From positions 513,192 through 563,932 of the forward strand of contig NZ_JACSPX010000003.1 in NCBI RefSeq assembly GCF_014836945.1: a stretch of 50,741 nt of DNA, read 5' to 3'. The stretch comes from Microbacterium commune. Lineage in GTDB: Bacteria; Actinomycetota; Actinomycetes; Actinomycetales; Microbacteriaceae. Position 1 is the first letter of the stretch. Each line of letters opens with the position of its first letter. This document shows, piece after piece, positions 38,787 to 46,809 of this stretch. The position numbers were made by a program, and so were the translations under genes. A model generated the notes under the pieces. It did no database searches, was not told the DNA's origin, and was given only the letters and a program-made list of their open reading frames with translations.

Positions 38787-39662
38787 GAGCGCCGCCGGGG
38801 CCGTCGGGTGCCGGAACTCGAAGCCGCTGCCGGTGAGCGCGTCGGGCACGGCGTCGGCATCCGCCAGCAGCAGGGAATCGGCTGCTGCACGACCGAGACC
38901 CAGGCGCAGCGCCCACGCCGGCGCGGGGATGAGGTACGGGCGATGCATCAGGGAGGCCAGCGTGCGTCCGATCCCGCCTGCGGTCGCCCGGTGCGGTCCG
39001 GTGAGGTTTACCGGACCGTGCAGGTCGGAGTCGATGACGTGCCGGATCGCGCTGACCTCGTCCTCCAGCGAGATCCAGGGCCACACCTGGCGCCCCGACC
39101 CGAGCGGGCCGCCGAGTCCCACCCGGGTGAGGGCGATCATCGGCTTCAGCACGGCATCCGGATGCAGGATCGGCGCGGTGCGCAGCAGCGCGACCCTGGT
39201 GGCGTCGGCGGCTCGCATCGCCTCCCGCTCCCACTCCACGCAGATCTCGGCGAGGAAGGTCTCGCCGGGTGCGCTTGCCTCGTCGAGCCGGGCGCCGGGC
39301 TGGTTGCCGTAGTAGCCGACGGCGGATGCCGACAGCAGGGCGGGAGCCGCGGTCCCCAGAGCGAGCAGCGCATCAGCCAGCACCGCGGTGGGCTCCAGCC
39401 GCGACCGGCGGAGGGTGTCCCGGTAGCTCGCCCCCCACGGCAGCCTGCCGATGCTCGCGCCGTTGAGATTGACGACCGCGGCCGCGCCGGCCAGCACGTC
39501 TGGGTCGAGCGGACTGCCGGTGAGCCACTCGACCTCGTCGGCGCCGCGGGCGGGACGACGAACGAGATGCACCACGCGGGTGCCGTCCGCGCGGAGTGAT
39601 CGCGTGAGCGCGCCGCCGATCAGGCCGCTCGCTCCGGAGATGACGATGCGTGAGTCGTTCAT
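38769..39662 (-). CDS. TIGR01777-family NAD(P)-dependent epimerase (DUF1731)
   Basis: 297 aa short-chain dehydrogenase-like protein. Rossmann start RIVISGASGLIGGALTRSL, VVNLNGASIGRLPWG, the SASAVGYYGNQ motif with Tyr, RTAPILHPDAVLKPMI and the DUF1731 C-terminus (PYLIPAPAWALRLGLGR). Substrate unknown. ATG 39662 is preferred; GTG 39671 is possible, and neither has a strong SD. Its last 15 bases are repeated downstream. Confidence 0.88.
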   Translation of the reverse strand: MNDSRIVISGASGLIGGALTRSLRADGTRVVHLVRRPARGADEVEWLTGSPLDPDVLAGAAAVVNLNGASIGRLPWGASYRDTLRRSRLEPTAVLADALLALGTAAPALLSASAVGYYGNQPGARLDEASAPGETFLAEICVEWEREAMRAADATRVALLRTAPILHPDAVLKPMIALTRVGLGGPLGSGRQVWPWISLEDEVSAIRHVIDSDLHGPVNLTGPHRATAGGIGRTLASLMHRPYLIPAPAWALRLGLGRAAADSLLLADADAVPDALTGSGFEFRHPTAPAALAAVLG

Positions 39663-39711
39663 GTGCGCCACCGTTCGGGATGCGGCAGGGATCGTGTGCC
39701 GGTGAAGCCGA

Positions 39712-40932
39712 TCATAGGTCGCCCTGAGCGTCGGAGGCGTGTGCAGCGGGAGCCGAACCAGGACTCAGCACGACCTTGATGCAGCCGTCCTCCTTGCGCT
39801 GGAAGGTGCGGTACAGGTCGGGCGCATCATCGAGCGGCGCACGATGTGTGACGAGATCCATCACTCCCAGCGGATCGGCGTCGTCCTCCACCAGAGGAAG
39901 AAGGTCGTCGGTCCAGCGCTTCACGTTGCACTGGCCCATCCGCAGGGTGATCTGCTTGTCGAACATCGTCTTCATCGGCAGGATGTCGGCGTCGCCCGCG
40001 TACACGCCGCTCAGCGAGACCGTGCCGCCGCGGCGGACGAGGTCGATCGCGGCGTGCAGCGCGGCGAGACGGTCGACGCCGGCGTGCTCGAGCATCGGGC
40101 GCGCCAGTGGGTCGGGCAGCAGCCCGACCGCCTGCTGCACCACGGAGATCGCCGGATTGCCGTGGGCTTCGAGTCCGACCGCATCGATCACCGAGTCCGG
40201 GCCGCGGCCCGCCGTGATATCACGCAGATGCGGGATCGCGTCGTCGTCGAGGTCGAAGACCTCGATGTCATGACGGGCGGCCATGGCGCGACGTTCGGGA
40301 ACCGGGTCGACGGCCAGCACGCGGTGTCCGCGTGAGCGCGCGATGCGGGCGGCGAACTGCCCGACCGGGCCCAGACCCAGCACGGCGACGGTGCCGTCGA
40401 CGGGGATGTGGGCGTAGTCGACGCCCTGCCACGCGGTGGGCAGGATGTCGCTGAGGAACAGGTAGCGATCGTCCGGCAGCTCACCGCCGACCTTCACGTG
40501 GTTGTAGTCGGCCAGGGGCACCCGCAGATACTCGGCCTGGCCGCCGGGGACCTGCCCGTACAGTTTGGTGTACCCGAACAGCGCGGCGCCGCTGCCGTAC
40601 TCGCGCACCTGCGTGGTCTCGCACTGCGACTGCAGCCCCCGCCGGCAGAACCAGCACGTGCCGCATGAGATGTTGAACGGGATCACGACGCGGTCGCCTG
40701 GCACGAGGGTGCGGATCTCCGAGCCGACCTCGACGACCTCGCCCATCGTCTCGTGACCGAGGATGTCGCCTCGGTCGAGGAAGGGTCCGAGCAGCTCGTA
40801 CAGGTGCAGATCCGAGCCGCAGATGGCGGTGGAGGTGACGCGGATGATCGCGTCGGTCGGCTCGAGGATGCTCGGGTCGGGCACCTGCTCGACGCGGACG
40901 TCGCGCTTGCCGTGCCAGGTCAGTGCCTTCAT
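39712..40932 (-). CDS. zinc-dependent alcohol dehydrogenase (FDH-like MDR family)
   Basis: 406 aa medium-chain dehydrogenase. Catalytic zinc site TAICGSDLHLYE and GHETMGEVVEVG; structural zinc Cys run SCGTCWFCRRGLQSQC; coenzyme motif VAVLGLGPVGQFAARIA. The long form with the insertion around the Rossmann fold resembles glutathione-independent formaldehyde dehydrogenase-like enzymes. ATG 40932 has an SD (AGAGGAG) and overlaps the P450 stop (ATGA), so the two enzymes are co-expressed; the dehydrogenase may handle the P450 product or an aldehyde. Confidence 0.88.
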   Translation of the reverse strand: MKALTWHGKRDVRVEQVPDPSILEPTDAIIRVTSTAICGSDLHLYELLGPFLDRGDILGHETMGEVVEVGSEIRTLVPGDRVVIPFNISCGTCWFCRRGLQSQCETTQVREYGSGAALFGYTKLYGQVPGGQAEYLRVPLADYNHVKVGGELPDDRYLFLSDILPTAWQGVDYAHIPVDGTVAVLGLGPVGQFAARIARSRGHRVLAVDPVPERRAMAARHDIEVFDLDDDAIPHLRDITAGRGPDSVIDAVGLEAHGNPAISVVQQAVGLLPDPLARPMLEHAGVDRLAALHAAIDLVRRGGTVSLSGVYAGDADILPMKTMFDKQITLRMGQCNVKRWTDDLLPLVEDDADPLGVMDLVTHRAPLDDAPDLYRTFQRKEDGCIKVVLSPGSAPAAHASDAQGDL

Positions 40933-42254
40933 GAGGTGCTCCTCTGCTCGCCGCTCTCGCGGTCATCGGTGGGGTCGGCTTGCTGCGCTGCTGCCGCATA
41001 CACGCATCCGCCTGAGGCGGGCATGGTGGGCAGTCGTCGTCGATCGACGTCGAGGCCTTCGGGTGAGATGCGCACCCGCGGGTCGCTGAGCACGGCGATC
41101 GCGGCTGACAGGCCGGCGATCGCGAGCTTCTCGCCCGGGCAGCGGTGACCGGTGACGACCTCGGCCCCGCCGTGCGGGATGAACGCGGGGATCGCCTCGT
41201 AGTCGGGTCGGTGGATGAAGCGCTCCGGTCGGAATTCGTGCGCGTCGTCCCACGACGCGTCATCGAGGTCGGTGCCCAGGATGTCGATGACGACCCGTCC
41301 GCCGGCCGGGACGCGCTGGCCGTCGAAGTCGATGTCGGTGATCGCGCGACCGGGCAGCATCGGCACGAACGGGGAGGTCCGACGGATCTCCTGCGCGAAG
41401 GCCACGGCGAGCTGCCCACCCACGAGCTGTCCGCTGCGGGCGGTCTCGGCGTGGATGCGCAGGCGCCAGTCGGGGTTCTCGAGCAGCTGCTTGGCCGCGT
41501 ACGCGACGAAGCGGGCGACCGCGATGAGCGGACGGATGCTGTTCTGCAGCTCGACGCCGGCCAGGCGCTCCGGCAGCAGCCCTCCGTCGGGCCCCCGATG
41601 CCAGGCCCACTCGTACAGTGCCGTGCCCTGCGGTGGCACGAGTCTGCCGGCGCGCACATCGTGGATCAGTCGTGCGGCGCGCCGATCGGACCAGACGCGG
41701 TTGAACAGGGCCGCGGCGAAGTCCAGGGAGAGCGGCCGGCCGAAGCCGTCGACGATCTGCGCGAGCCGCGCCGCCCACCCCGTGCGCGCGTCGTCGGAGC
41801 CGGGGAGGCCGGCCCACTGCATCCCGGCGCGCCCGAACGCACCGACCGCGGCGTCGTACGCGGTGCGGTCTCCGCCGGCGAGCCAGTCGTCGAGCTCGCG
41901 CTGCCATTCGCGCTCGAGGTCCGGCTGCAGACGCCGCACCTGCTCGTCCTCGTATGCGACGTCGACGAACGTCGCCTTGCGGTGGCGGTGCTCGGCCCCG
42001 TCGAGGCTGTGCACCGATCCGTGGCCGAACAGCGTCTCCTGCACGAAGCGCGGCATGGCGCCGTGGCGGGCGACGCGGGTCTCGTCGTAGAACAGCCCGA
42101 CGCCCTCCGCGCCTCGCACGAACACGGCTCGATGGCCGAGCAGTCGCATCGGCGCACCGCGTGCGCCATCGCGCACGCGGGACCAGATGCGGGCGCCGAG
42201 GTCGTAGCCGTGCACGAGAAGAAGAGGGGCGTCGTCTGCGATCCGGTGAGGCAT
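40929..42254 (-). CDS. cytochrome P450 of the CYP152 (fatty-acid peroxygenase) type
   Basis: 441 aa. Heme-Cys loop IPHGGAEVVTGHRCPGE and the I-helix NSIRPLIAVARFV, in which Arg-Pro replaces the usual acid-alcohol pair; this Arg binds the fatty-acid carboxylate in CYP152 enzymes, which use H2O2 to hydroxylate or decarboxylate fatty acids. MQWAGLP, ASWDDAHEFRPERF and the short N-terminus without a membrane anchor also fit. No redox partner is nearby, in line with peroxide use. The stop overlaps the dehydrogenase start. Confidence 0.88.
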   Translation of the reverse strand: MPHRIADDAPLLLVHGYDLGARIWSRVRDGARGAPMRLLGHRAVFVRGAEGVGLFYDETRVARHGAMPRFVQETLFGHGSVHSLDGAEHRHRKATFVDVAYEDEQVRRLQPDLEREWQRELDDWLAGGDRTAYDAAVGAFGRAGMQWAGLPGSDDARTGWAARLAQIVDGFGRPLSLDFAAALFNRVWSDRRAARLIHDVRAGRLVPPQGTALYEWAWHRGPDGGLLPERLAGVELQNSIRPLIAVARFVAYAAKQLLENPDWRLRIHAETARSGQLVGGQLAVAFAQEIRRTSPFVPMLPGRAITDIDFDGQRVPAGGRVVIDILGTDLDDASWDDAHEFRPERFIHRPDYEAIPAFIPHGGAEVVTGHRCPGEKLAIAGLSAAIAVLSDPRVRISPEGLDVDRRRLPTMPASGGCVYAAAAQQADPTDDRESGEQRSTS

Positions 42255-42391
42255 GCCTCCAGCCTGATCACCGAACGCGAATGTGTGAACGGGGGCGCGA
42301 TTCGCGACCGTCTGTGCTACAGGTCAGGCTGCTCGGAGGCCCTGCGTGCAGGAGACGAGGCTCGTGGGCAGAGACGAAGCCTGCACACGAC

Positions 42392-42421
42392 GAAGCCCCG
42401 ACAGATCACTGTCGGGGCTTC
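42392..42421 (-). terminator. terminator after tRNA-Val(CAC)
   Basis: Perfect 13-bp stem (GAAGCCCCGACAG and its complement) with a 4-nt loop, 5 bp beyond the 3' end of the tRNA. No clear T-run. Confidence 0.75.
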
Positions 42422-42425
42422 TGGA

Positions 42426-42501
42426 TGGTGGGCGATGCCGGACTCGAACCGACGACCTCTTCCGTGTGAAGGAAGCGCGCTACCAACTGCGCCAATCGCC
42501 C
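42426..42501 (-). tRNA. tRNA-Val (CAC)
   Basis: 76 nt including an encoded CCA. Acceptor GGGCGAT pairs with ATCGCCC; anticodon arm CTTCC-TTCACAC-GGAAG gives anticodon CAC (codon GUG); T-loop GGTTCGAGTCC is canonical. Confidence 0.95.
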
Positions 42502-42636
42502 ATGTGGAGTTGTGTCGTGCACGGTGGCACAGTCAGCAAGCATACCCGATCCGCACCCGCCTCCTGACACCGCGCGACGGGCCGGGCGTGGCGGCGCGAG
42601 CCGCATCAGAAGACACGCCCGGCGGCGTGGAGCGGT

Positions 42637-42665
42637 TTGGCGATGCGCCGATCCTGGGCTAATGT
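42637..42665 (+). promoter_or_regulatory. promoter of the tRNA-Gly/Cys/Val cluster
   Basis: -35 TTGGCG (42637-42642), 17-bp spacer, -10 TAATGT (42660-42665), 40 bp before tRNA-Gly. One of the few promoters here with both boxes. Confidence 0.65.
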
Positions 42666-42705
42666 ATTTCAAGTGCCCGGGACGCCGGGAACGACAACAG
42701 AATAT

Positions 42706-42778
42706 GCGGATGTAGCGCAGTTGGTAGCGCATCACCTTGCCAAGGTGAGGGTCGCGAGTTCGAGTCTCGTCATCCGCT
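42706..42778 (+). tRNA. tRNA-Gly (GCC)
   Basis: 73 nt, no encoded CCA. Acceptor GCGGATG pairs with CATCCGC; anticodon arm TCACC-TTGCCAA-GGTGA gives GCC; T-arm GCGAGTTCGAGTCTCGT. Confidence 0.95.
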
Positions 42779-42790
42779 CGAGTGCAGGAG

Positions 42791-42807
42791 CCCCCTTCAG
42801 GGGGTTT
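42791..42807 (+). terminator. short GC hairpin after tRNA-Gly
   Basis: CCCCC-TTCA-GGGGG followed by TTT, 12 bp after tRNA-Gly. It may end the Gly transcript or be a processing site before tRNA-Cys. Confidence 0.45.
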
Positions 42808-42813
42808 CGGCAT

Positions 42814-42829
42814 GTGGGTTCGAATCCAC
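42814..42829 (+). other. orphan tRNA T-arm-like sequence
   Basis: GTGGGTTCGAATCCAC resembles a T-stem and T-loop but lacks one base of the 3' stem and has no acceptor, D or anticodon arm. It lies 5 bp before tRNA-Cys. Probably the remains of a deleted tRNA gene. Confidence 0.6.
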
Positions 42830-42834
42830 TTCGC

Positions 42835-42905
42835 GGTGGCGTGGCCGAGAGGCTAGGCACCGGCCTGCAAAGCCGTTTACACGGGTTCGAATCCCGTCGC
42901 CACCT
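42835..42905 (+). tRNA. tRNA-Cys (GCA)
   Basis: 71 nt, no encoded CCA. Acceptor GGTGGCG pairs with CGCCACC; CGGC-CTGCAAA-GCCG gives anticodon GCA; T-arm ACGGGTTCGAATCCCGT. Confidence 0.95.
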
Positions 42906-42930
42906 CTCTGACAACTGAACAGCCTTCTAG

Positions 42931-43002
42931 GCGCGATTGGCGCAGCGGTAGCGCGCTTCCCTGACACGGAAGAGGTCACTGGTTCGATCCCAGTATCGCG
43001 CA
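42931..43002 (+). tRNA. tRNA-Val (GAC)
   Basis: 72 nt, no encoded CCA. Acceptor GCGCGAT pairs with ATCGCGC; CTTCC-CTGACAC-GGAAG gives anticodon GAC; T-arm ACTGGTTCGATCCCAGT. Confidence 0.95.
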
Positions 43003-43008
43003 CTTACG

Positions 43009-43037
43009 AAACCCCCGGTTTACCGGGGGTTTTCTTT
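43009..43037 (+). terminator. intrinsic terminator of the tRNA cluster
   Basis: A hairpin with AAACCCCCGGT against ACCGGGGGTTT, followed by TTCTTTT. This is the clearest rho-independent terminator in the window. Confidence 0.85.
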
Positions 43038-43097
43038 TGCCCAGATACCCCTAGGGGGTAGGGTCATGGGCTGAAACGTGGGTTGAGCCTCGAAGGC

Positions 43098-43103
43098 TAC
43101 GAT
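43098..43103 (+). promoter_or_regulatory. -10 box for a leaderless small gene
   Basis: TACGAT followed by exactly 6 nt (TCCCGC) and ATG 43110. Confidence 0.6.
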
Positions 43104-43109
43104 TCCCGC

Positions 43110-43265
43110 ATGGATGAGTTTGGTCAGCCGCATTGCCCCGAAGACGGGATCGTGATGCACACCACCGCGACCGGGTTCGTGTGCCCACACTGCGGGCATC
43201 TGCAACGCTTCGACGACGTAGAGCAGCCGCCCGAGTTCGACGGCCCCACGATTCATGGTGGATAG
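43110..43265 (+). CDS. small zinc-ribbon-like protein
   Basis: 51 aa. MDEFGQPHCPEDG and GFVCPHCGHLQRFDD give Cys/His ligands for one zinc ion, with an acidic C-terminus. The start is set by the leaderless -10 box; an upstream in-frame start at 43083 is unlikely. I recall similar short proteins in Microbacteriaceae, function unknown. It is probably the last host gene before the phage-derived region. Confidence 0.7.
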   Translation: MDEFGQPHCPEDGIVMHTTATGFVCPHCGHLQRFDDVEQPPEFDGPTIHGG

Positions 43266-43290
43266 TGTGACGGAATGCGCTGTAACGCGA

Positions 43291-43333
43291 TGAAACCCCC
43301 TCCCTAGTAGTTGATACCGGGGAGGGGGTTTCA
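43291..43333. terminator. bidirectional hairpin at the left edge of the phage-derived region
   Basis: A 14-bp perfect stem (TGAAACCCCCTCCC and its complement) with a 15-nt loop, between the small host gene and the end of the tape measure gene. Confidence 0.75.
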
Positions 43334-43360
43334 GGCGCTCACAGCGCGTTTGGTGGCGTT

Positions 43361-45928
43361 CTAGGCGTCACTGCGGCGACGGGAGCGGATGCCGGATGCG
43401 ACTCGAGCCGAATTGCCGGCCACAACTCCCGCGGCTTCCACCTGCATACGGCCAATCAGCGCCCCGTCCATGTCCTTCAGCACGAACTCGGACGGCATCG
43501 ACGGCGCGGCGACGTTCACCACGGGGGCGCCCGTGACCACGCGAGCGGACACCGGGACGGACTCGGGTCGAACGGGGCCACCCGTAGCAAGGCCAGGGAT
43601 GGAGCCATTCAGGATCGACTGACGCCACCGCATGATCGCCGAATGGCCACCAGCCGCATCCACCTCAGCCGCCGTCACCACATGCTCACCCGGTGCGAGC
43701 ATCCGAAGCTCCGAATCCTTACCCTTCGGGCCGGGACCGAACACCGGACCACCCGTCGCCTGCCCAGGGATTCCCACAGTCCGGTTACCGACCACATACG
43801 ACTCGAGCGTGACCTTCTTGACGTTCGGGATGGACGACATCAGGTCACGGAGGTTCGCCAACCGCACCGCCAGCGCCTCACTACCGCTTTCGGAGATCGC
43901 AATCTCCTTCTTGTTCGGCAGTGCATTCGCCTGATCCTTCACCGCAGCCAACGCAAGCTCCACGTCTTTCGCTGAGCCGAGGTTCTTATCCGCCCACGCA
44001 CGCGCCGCGGCCTCATCAAGACCCTTCGCCTTCAACTGGGCAATGACAGCCTCACGGCCCGCATCCCACTCGGCACGCGCCGCAGCCATGTCACCCGTGT
44101 TCTGCACGATCGCCACGGCAGAGTCGTAGCTTTTCTGCTCCACATCACGGAGAGAATCGCGCAGCTTGATCGACGCATCATTCGTGCCCTCGATCGCCGC
44201 TTCCTCATTCTTCGTCGCCTCAGTCAGTGAGTTGATCGCGCTCAGAGCAGAATCGTGCGACTTCGCCACATCCATCTGCCCGTGCGCCATCTCCTCGTAG
44301 GCGGTGACGACACCCTGCAGCGCGTCCTGCAGTTCCTTGGACGCCTGTTCCTGCTCCGCGAACGCTTCGGACACCTGACCGGACGCATCCGTCTGCTCGC
44401 CGCTCATCTCCGCCTGCTGACGGGCCATCTCAGTCGCATCGCCAAGCTCACCGGACATGCGCTGCACACCGCCGCGCACCTTGTCCACCTTCAGGGCGAA
44501 CTGTTCCGCCTCGTCCGCGGTGCCCTTGAATGCGGCCTGCTTCGCATCCAACTGCCGCTCGAGCTCGGTCATCGCGTCGCCGCCGTTCTTCACCGCATCG
44601 AAGACGACGTTGAGGGAGATACCCAGACTCTCCGCCGCGTCCGCAATCGAGGTGTCCTGCCACCACATCACGGACGAACGGTTGGTGAGGTCGTTCATGA
44701 TCAACTCGTCGCCGTGGGCGCTGAGAGCACCTGTGGCGGTGTCGATTGCCGCAGCGTATGCCTCCGCGCGCTGCTTCGCCTCAGCCTGCTTCTGCATGAA
44801 CACGCCCAGCGCGACGGTCGCACCGAGCAGCGCGACACCCCACGGTCCGGACAGGAAGTTGCCAATCCCGCCCAGGATGCCCTTCACCCGGGCGCCCATC
44901 GGCCCGAGAGTGTCGAGCGTGGCTGAGAACTCCATCCACTTGATCTTCGCGAGGATCGCCGCACCCGTCACCGTCGCCGTAATACCCACCAGGGCGAACA
45001 GGGCACCGCCGGCCAGCTTCACCGGCTCAGGGAGCGCCTGGAACATGCGCAGCACATCCGCCAGACGGTTCAGTAGGTCAACGAACAACCCACCACCGGA
45101 AGGATCAACGAGGGGCTTCGTGAGATCCGCGGACAGGTCACGCCACGCGGCCTTCACGCGATCCATCGCCCCGGCATACGTCATCTTGACGTTCGCGGAC
45201 GCACCGTCGAACTTCTCCTTCATCCCCGCAGCAAGAGCATCCAACGCCCGATCCGCGTCGAGTGTTCCGGCGGTAATGTCTGCCCGGATCTGAGCACCCG
45301 TCTTACCCATCTGCGACCCGATCAGTTCCGCCGCGTTCACACCACGCTGACCGAACTGCATCAGATCCTGCGCCGTGATCTTCCCGGCCGAGCTGATCTG
45401 CGCCATGATGAACGCGATCTCCCCAAGTTCCTGGTTCGACCCGCCAGCCGCAGCAACAGCCTCACCGATCGCATCTAGATACGGGATGACCTTCTTCGAC
45501 TCAATACCGAACGCGAGCATCTGCTGCTGAGCCGTGATGAACGTCTGCTTCGAGAACGGCGACGTGCGGGCGAAAGCATCCAGCTTGTCCATCTGCGCAT
45601 TCGCCGCCTGAGCACCACCCAGAAGGGTCGACAACGCCGCACGGGAAGTCTGCTGCAGAGTGTTGTACTCAATACCCGTCTTCGCCACAGCAAGCGTCAG
45701 AGCCGTCATTGTGCCGCCCACCGCCAGCAAACCCGTACCGAGCGACTTCCACGCATCCAGCTTCTGCTTCGCAGCCTCAGCGGCCTTACGTGCCGCCTCC
45801 GACTCCTGCTTCGACGCCTTCGTGCCCTCATCCGCGGCCCTCTTCGCCGCCTCCGAAGCCTCGAGAAACGCCCGCTTGTACTGCGCGATATCTGCGCTCA
45901 GTACGATCCTGATTTTCCTGTCAGCCAC
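43361..45928 (-). CDS. phage tail tape measure protein
   Basis: 855 aa. N-terminal Ala/Lys coiled coil (about 20-60), then the tape-measure core (FARTSPFSKQTFITAQQQML, GKITAQDLMQFGQRGVNAAE), hydrophobic stretches near 65-85, 310-335 and 365-385, a long Ala/Glu-rich coiled middle, and a C-terminal PGEHVVTAAEVDAAGG with GLATGGPV repeats typical of siphovirus proteins. It sets tail length; at about 0.15 nm per residue that would be near 130 nm (rule of thumb). GTG 45928 overlaps the preceding stop by 8 bp. No other tail gene is adjacent, which is odd. Confidence 0.9.
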   Translation of the reverse strand: MADRKIRIVLSADIAQYKRAFLEASEAAKRAADEGTKASKQESEAARKAAEAAKQKLDAWKSLGTGLLAVGGTMTALTLAVAKTGIEYNTLQQTSRAALSTLLGGAQAANAQMDKLDAFARTSPFSKQTFITAQQQMLAFGIESKKVIPYLDAIGEAVAAAGGSNQELGEIAFIMAQISSAGKITAQDLMQFGQRGVNAAELIGSQMGKTGAQIRADITAGTLDADRALDALAAGMKEKFDGASANVKMTYAGAMDRVKAAWRDLSADLTKPLVDPSGGGLFVDLLNRLADVLRMFQALPEPVKLAGGALFALVGITATVTGAAILAKIKWMEFSATLDTLGPMGARVKGILGGIGNFLSGPWGVALLGATVALGVFMQKQAEAKQRAEAYAAAIDTATGALSAHGDELIMNDLTNRSSVMWWQDTSIADAAESLGISLNVVFDAVKNGGDAMTELERQLDAKQAAFKGTADEAEQFALKVDKVRGGVQRMSGELGDATEMARQQAEMSGEQTDASGQVSEAFAEQEQASKELQDALQGVVTAYEEMAHGQMDVAKSHDSALSAINSLTEATKNEEAAIEGTNDASIKLRDSLRDVEQKSYDSAVAIVQNTGDMAAARAEWDAGREAVIAQLKAKGLDEAAARAWADKNLGSAKDVELALAAVKDQANALPNKKEIAISESGSEALAVRLANLRDLMSSIPNVKKVTLESYVVGNRTVGIPGQATGGPVFGPGPKGKDSELRMLAPGEHVVTAAEVDAAGGHSAIMRWRQSILNGSIPGLATGGPVRPESVPVSARVVTGAPVVNVAAPSMPSEFVLKDMDGALIGRMQVEAAGVVAGNSARVASGIRSRRRSDA

Positions 45929-46250
45929 GCTGCGCCTCCTCGATCAATTCGTTGCCCAGCGCGACGAACGCACTGGAAGCGGAATCCGCCAGCCGCATCG
46001 CCTTCGTCGGGTCCACACGCCGGCGCGGGTCCCAAATATCGACCACCGTTGACGCCTGCGCTGCCTTCTCCGCCAGCGTCAACACCAACTCCGCCAGCCG
46101 ATCCACTGCTTCCTGCTCCGAGCCCATCGACTCGACGAACTCCGTCAGGTACGTCAGCGGGTCCTCAGATCCCGCACGATGGACATAAGCGGCGATCATC
46201 CGATCGGCCAACTCGTTATTGCGGGAAATCCGCTCTGCTTCATTACTCAT
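45921..46250 (-). CDS. hypothetical protein between terminase small subunit and tape measure
   Basis: 109 aa, mostly helical and acidic (NELADRMIAAYVHRAG, QEAVDRLAELVLTLAEKAAQ, DPTKAMRLADSASSAFVAL). I do not recognise the family. By position it could be a tail assembly chaperone, which usually precedes the tape measure gene, but no frameshift site or second chaperone frame is visible. ATG 46250 has the SD AAGGGAG at 7 nt; the upstream extension of the frame overlaps the terminase gene. Confidence 0.75.
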   Translation of the reverse strand: MSNEAERISRNNELADRMIAAYVHRAGSEDPLTYLTEFVESMGSEQEAVDRLAELVLTLAEKAAQASTVVDIWDPRRRVDPTKAMRLADSASSAFVALGNELIEEAQRG

Positions 46251-46264
46251 TCCGTAACTCCCTT

Positions 46265-46633
46265 TCACTTGCCGTAGGCCTGAGCCCACCGCGACACCGC
46301 AGCATCCCGCTGCTGATTCCGACCCTCATACGAGCCCTCATCCGGCAGACGCAACGCCTTCAACAGCCCCGCGAACGCCACCCGTTGCATCCGAACCTCA
46401 GCGATCAGCGGATGCGCGACCTCCTGCCCCTTCGAGCCCGTCACCGTCGCCGGCTGACCCACCAAAGACGCCTCAAGATGATCGATCAGATCCGCCGTCT
46501 TGCACGCCGCCTCGAGCACCCGACGCTCATCCGGACGCAACGTGTACCCGCTCGAAACGTCCTTCCACAGCGCCTTACCCGCCTGTTTCAGCCCCTTAGG
46601 CGCCCTGTAATTGCTCATTCTTGCTACTTCCAT
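46265..46633 (-). CDS. phage terminase small subunit-like protein
   Basis: 122 aa. The pattern GLKQAGKALWKDVSSGYTLRPDERRVLEAACKTADLIDHLEA, spread over the first half, followed by HPLIAEVRMQRVAFAGLLKALRLPD and a basic end, matches actinophage small terminases that recognise the packaging site. ATG 46633 has a strong SD (GAAGGAG, 5 nt); ATG 46618 is an alternative. The normal next gene, the large terminase, is missing. Confidence 0.7.
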   Translation of the reverse strand: MEVARMSNYRAPKGLKQAGKALWKDVSSGYTLRPDERRVLEAACKTADLIDHLEASLVGQPATVTGSKGQEVAHPLIAEVRMQRVAFAGLLKALRLPDEGSYEGRNQQRDAAVSRWAQAYGK

Positions 46634-46809
46634 CGCTGCTCCTTCCGCGTCATTCCGCGGGTTTCGTGGGCACAGGCCCGGAAAACCGAGCCATTTCCGC
46701 ACCCAGAATGTGGGCGGCTAACCCCAGCGACCCGGGAGGGGCTGAGGGGGGTCACCCGCAGGGGGGTGGGGCGGTTTCTGCGCCCGGCCCCACTCCCCTT
46801 GGTGTTCAT
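46624..46809 (-). CDS. possible small basic protein upstream of the terminase gene
   Basis: 61 aa opening, rich in Arg, Pro and Gly. ATG 46809 overlaps the previous stop (ATGA) and has GGAGG 10 nt upstream; its own stop overlaps the terminase start by 10 bp. The chaining suggests a gene, but codon choice is poor and no family is recognised. The stretch could instead be non-coding, perhaps a packaging (cos/pac) region, which often sits near the small terminase gene. Confidence 0.35.
   Translation of the reverse strand: MNTKGSGAGRRNRPTPLRVTPLSPSRVAGVSRPHSGCGNGSVFRACAHETRGMTRKEQRWK

Noticed and set aside
42706..43002. The tRNA direct similarities as a CRISPR-like array
   Set aside because: The repeated pieces are ordinary tRNA T-arms and acceptor stems; no regular repeat-spacer pattern.
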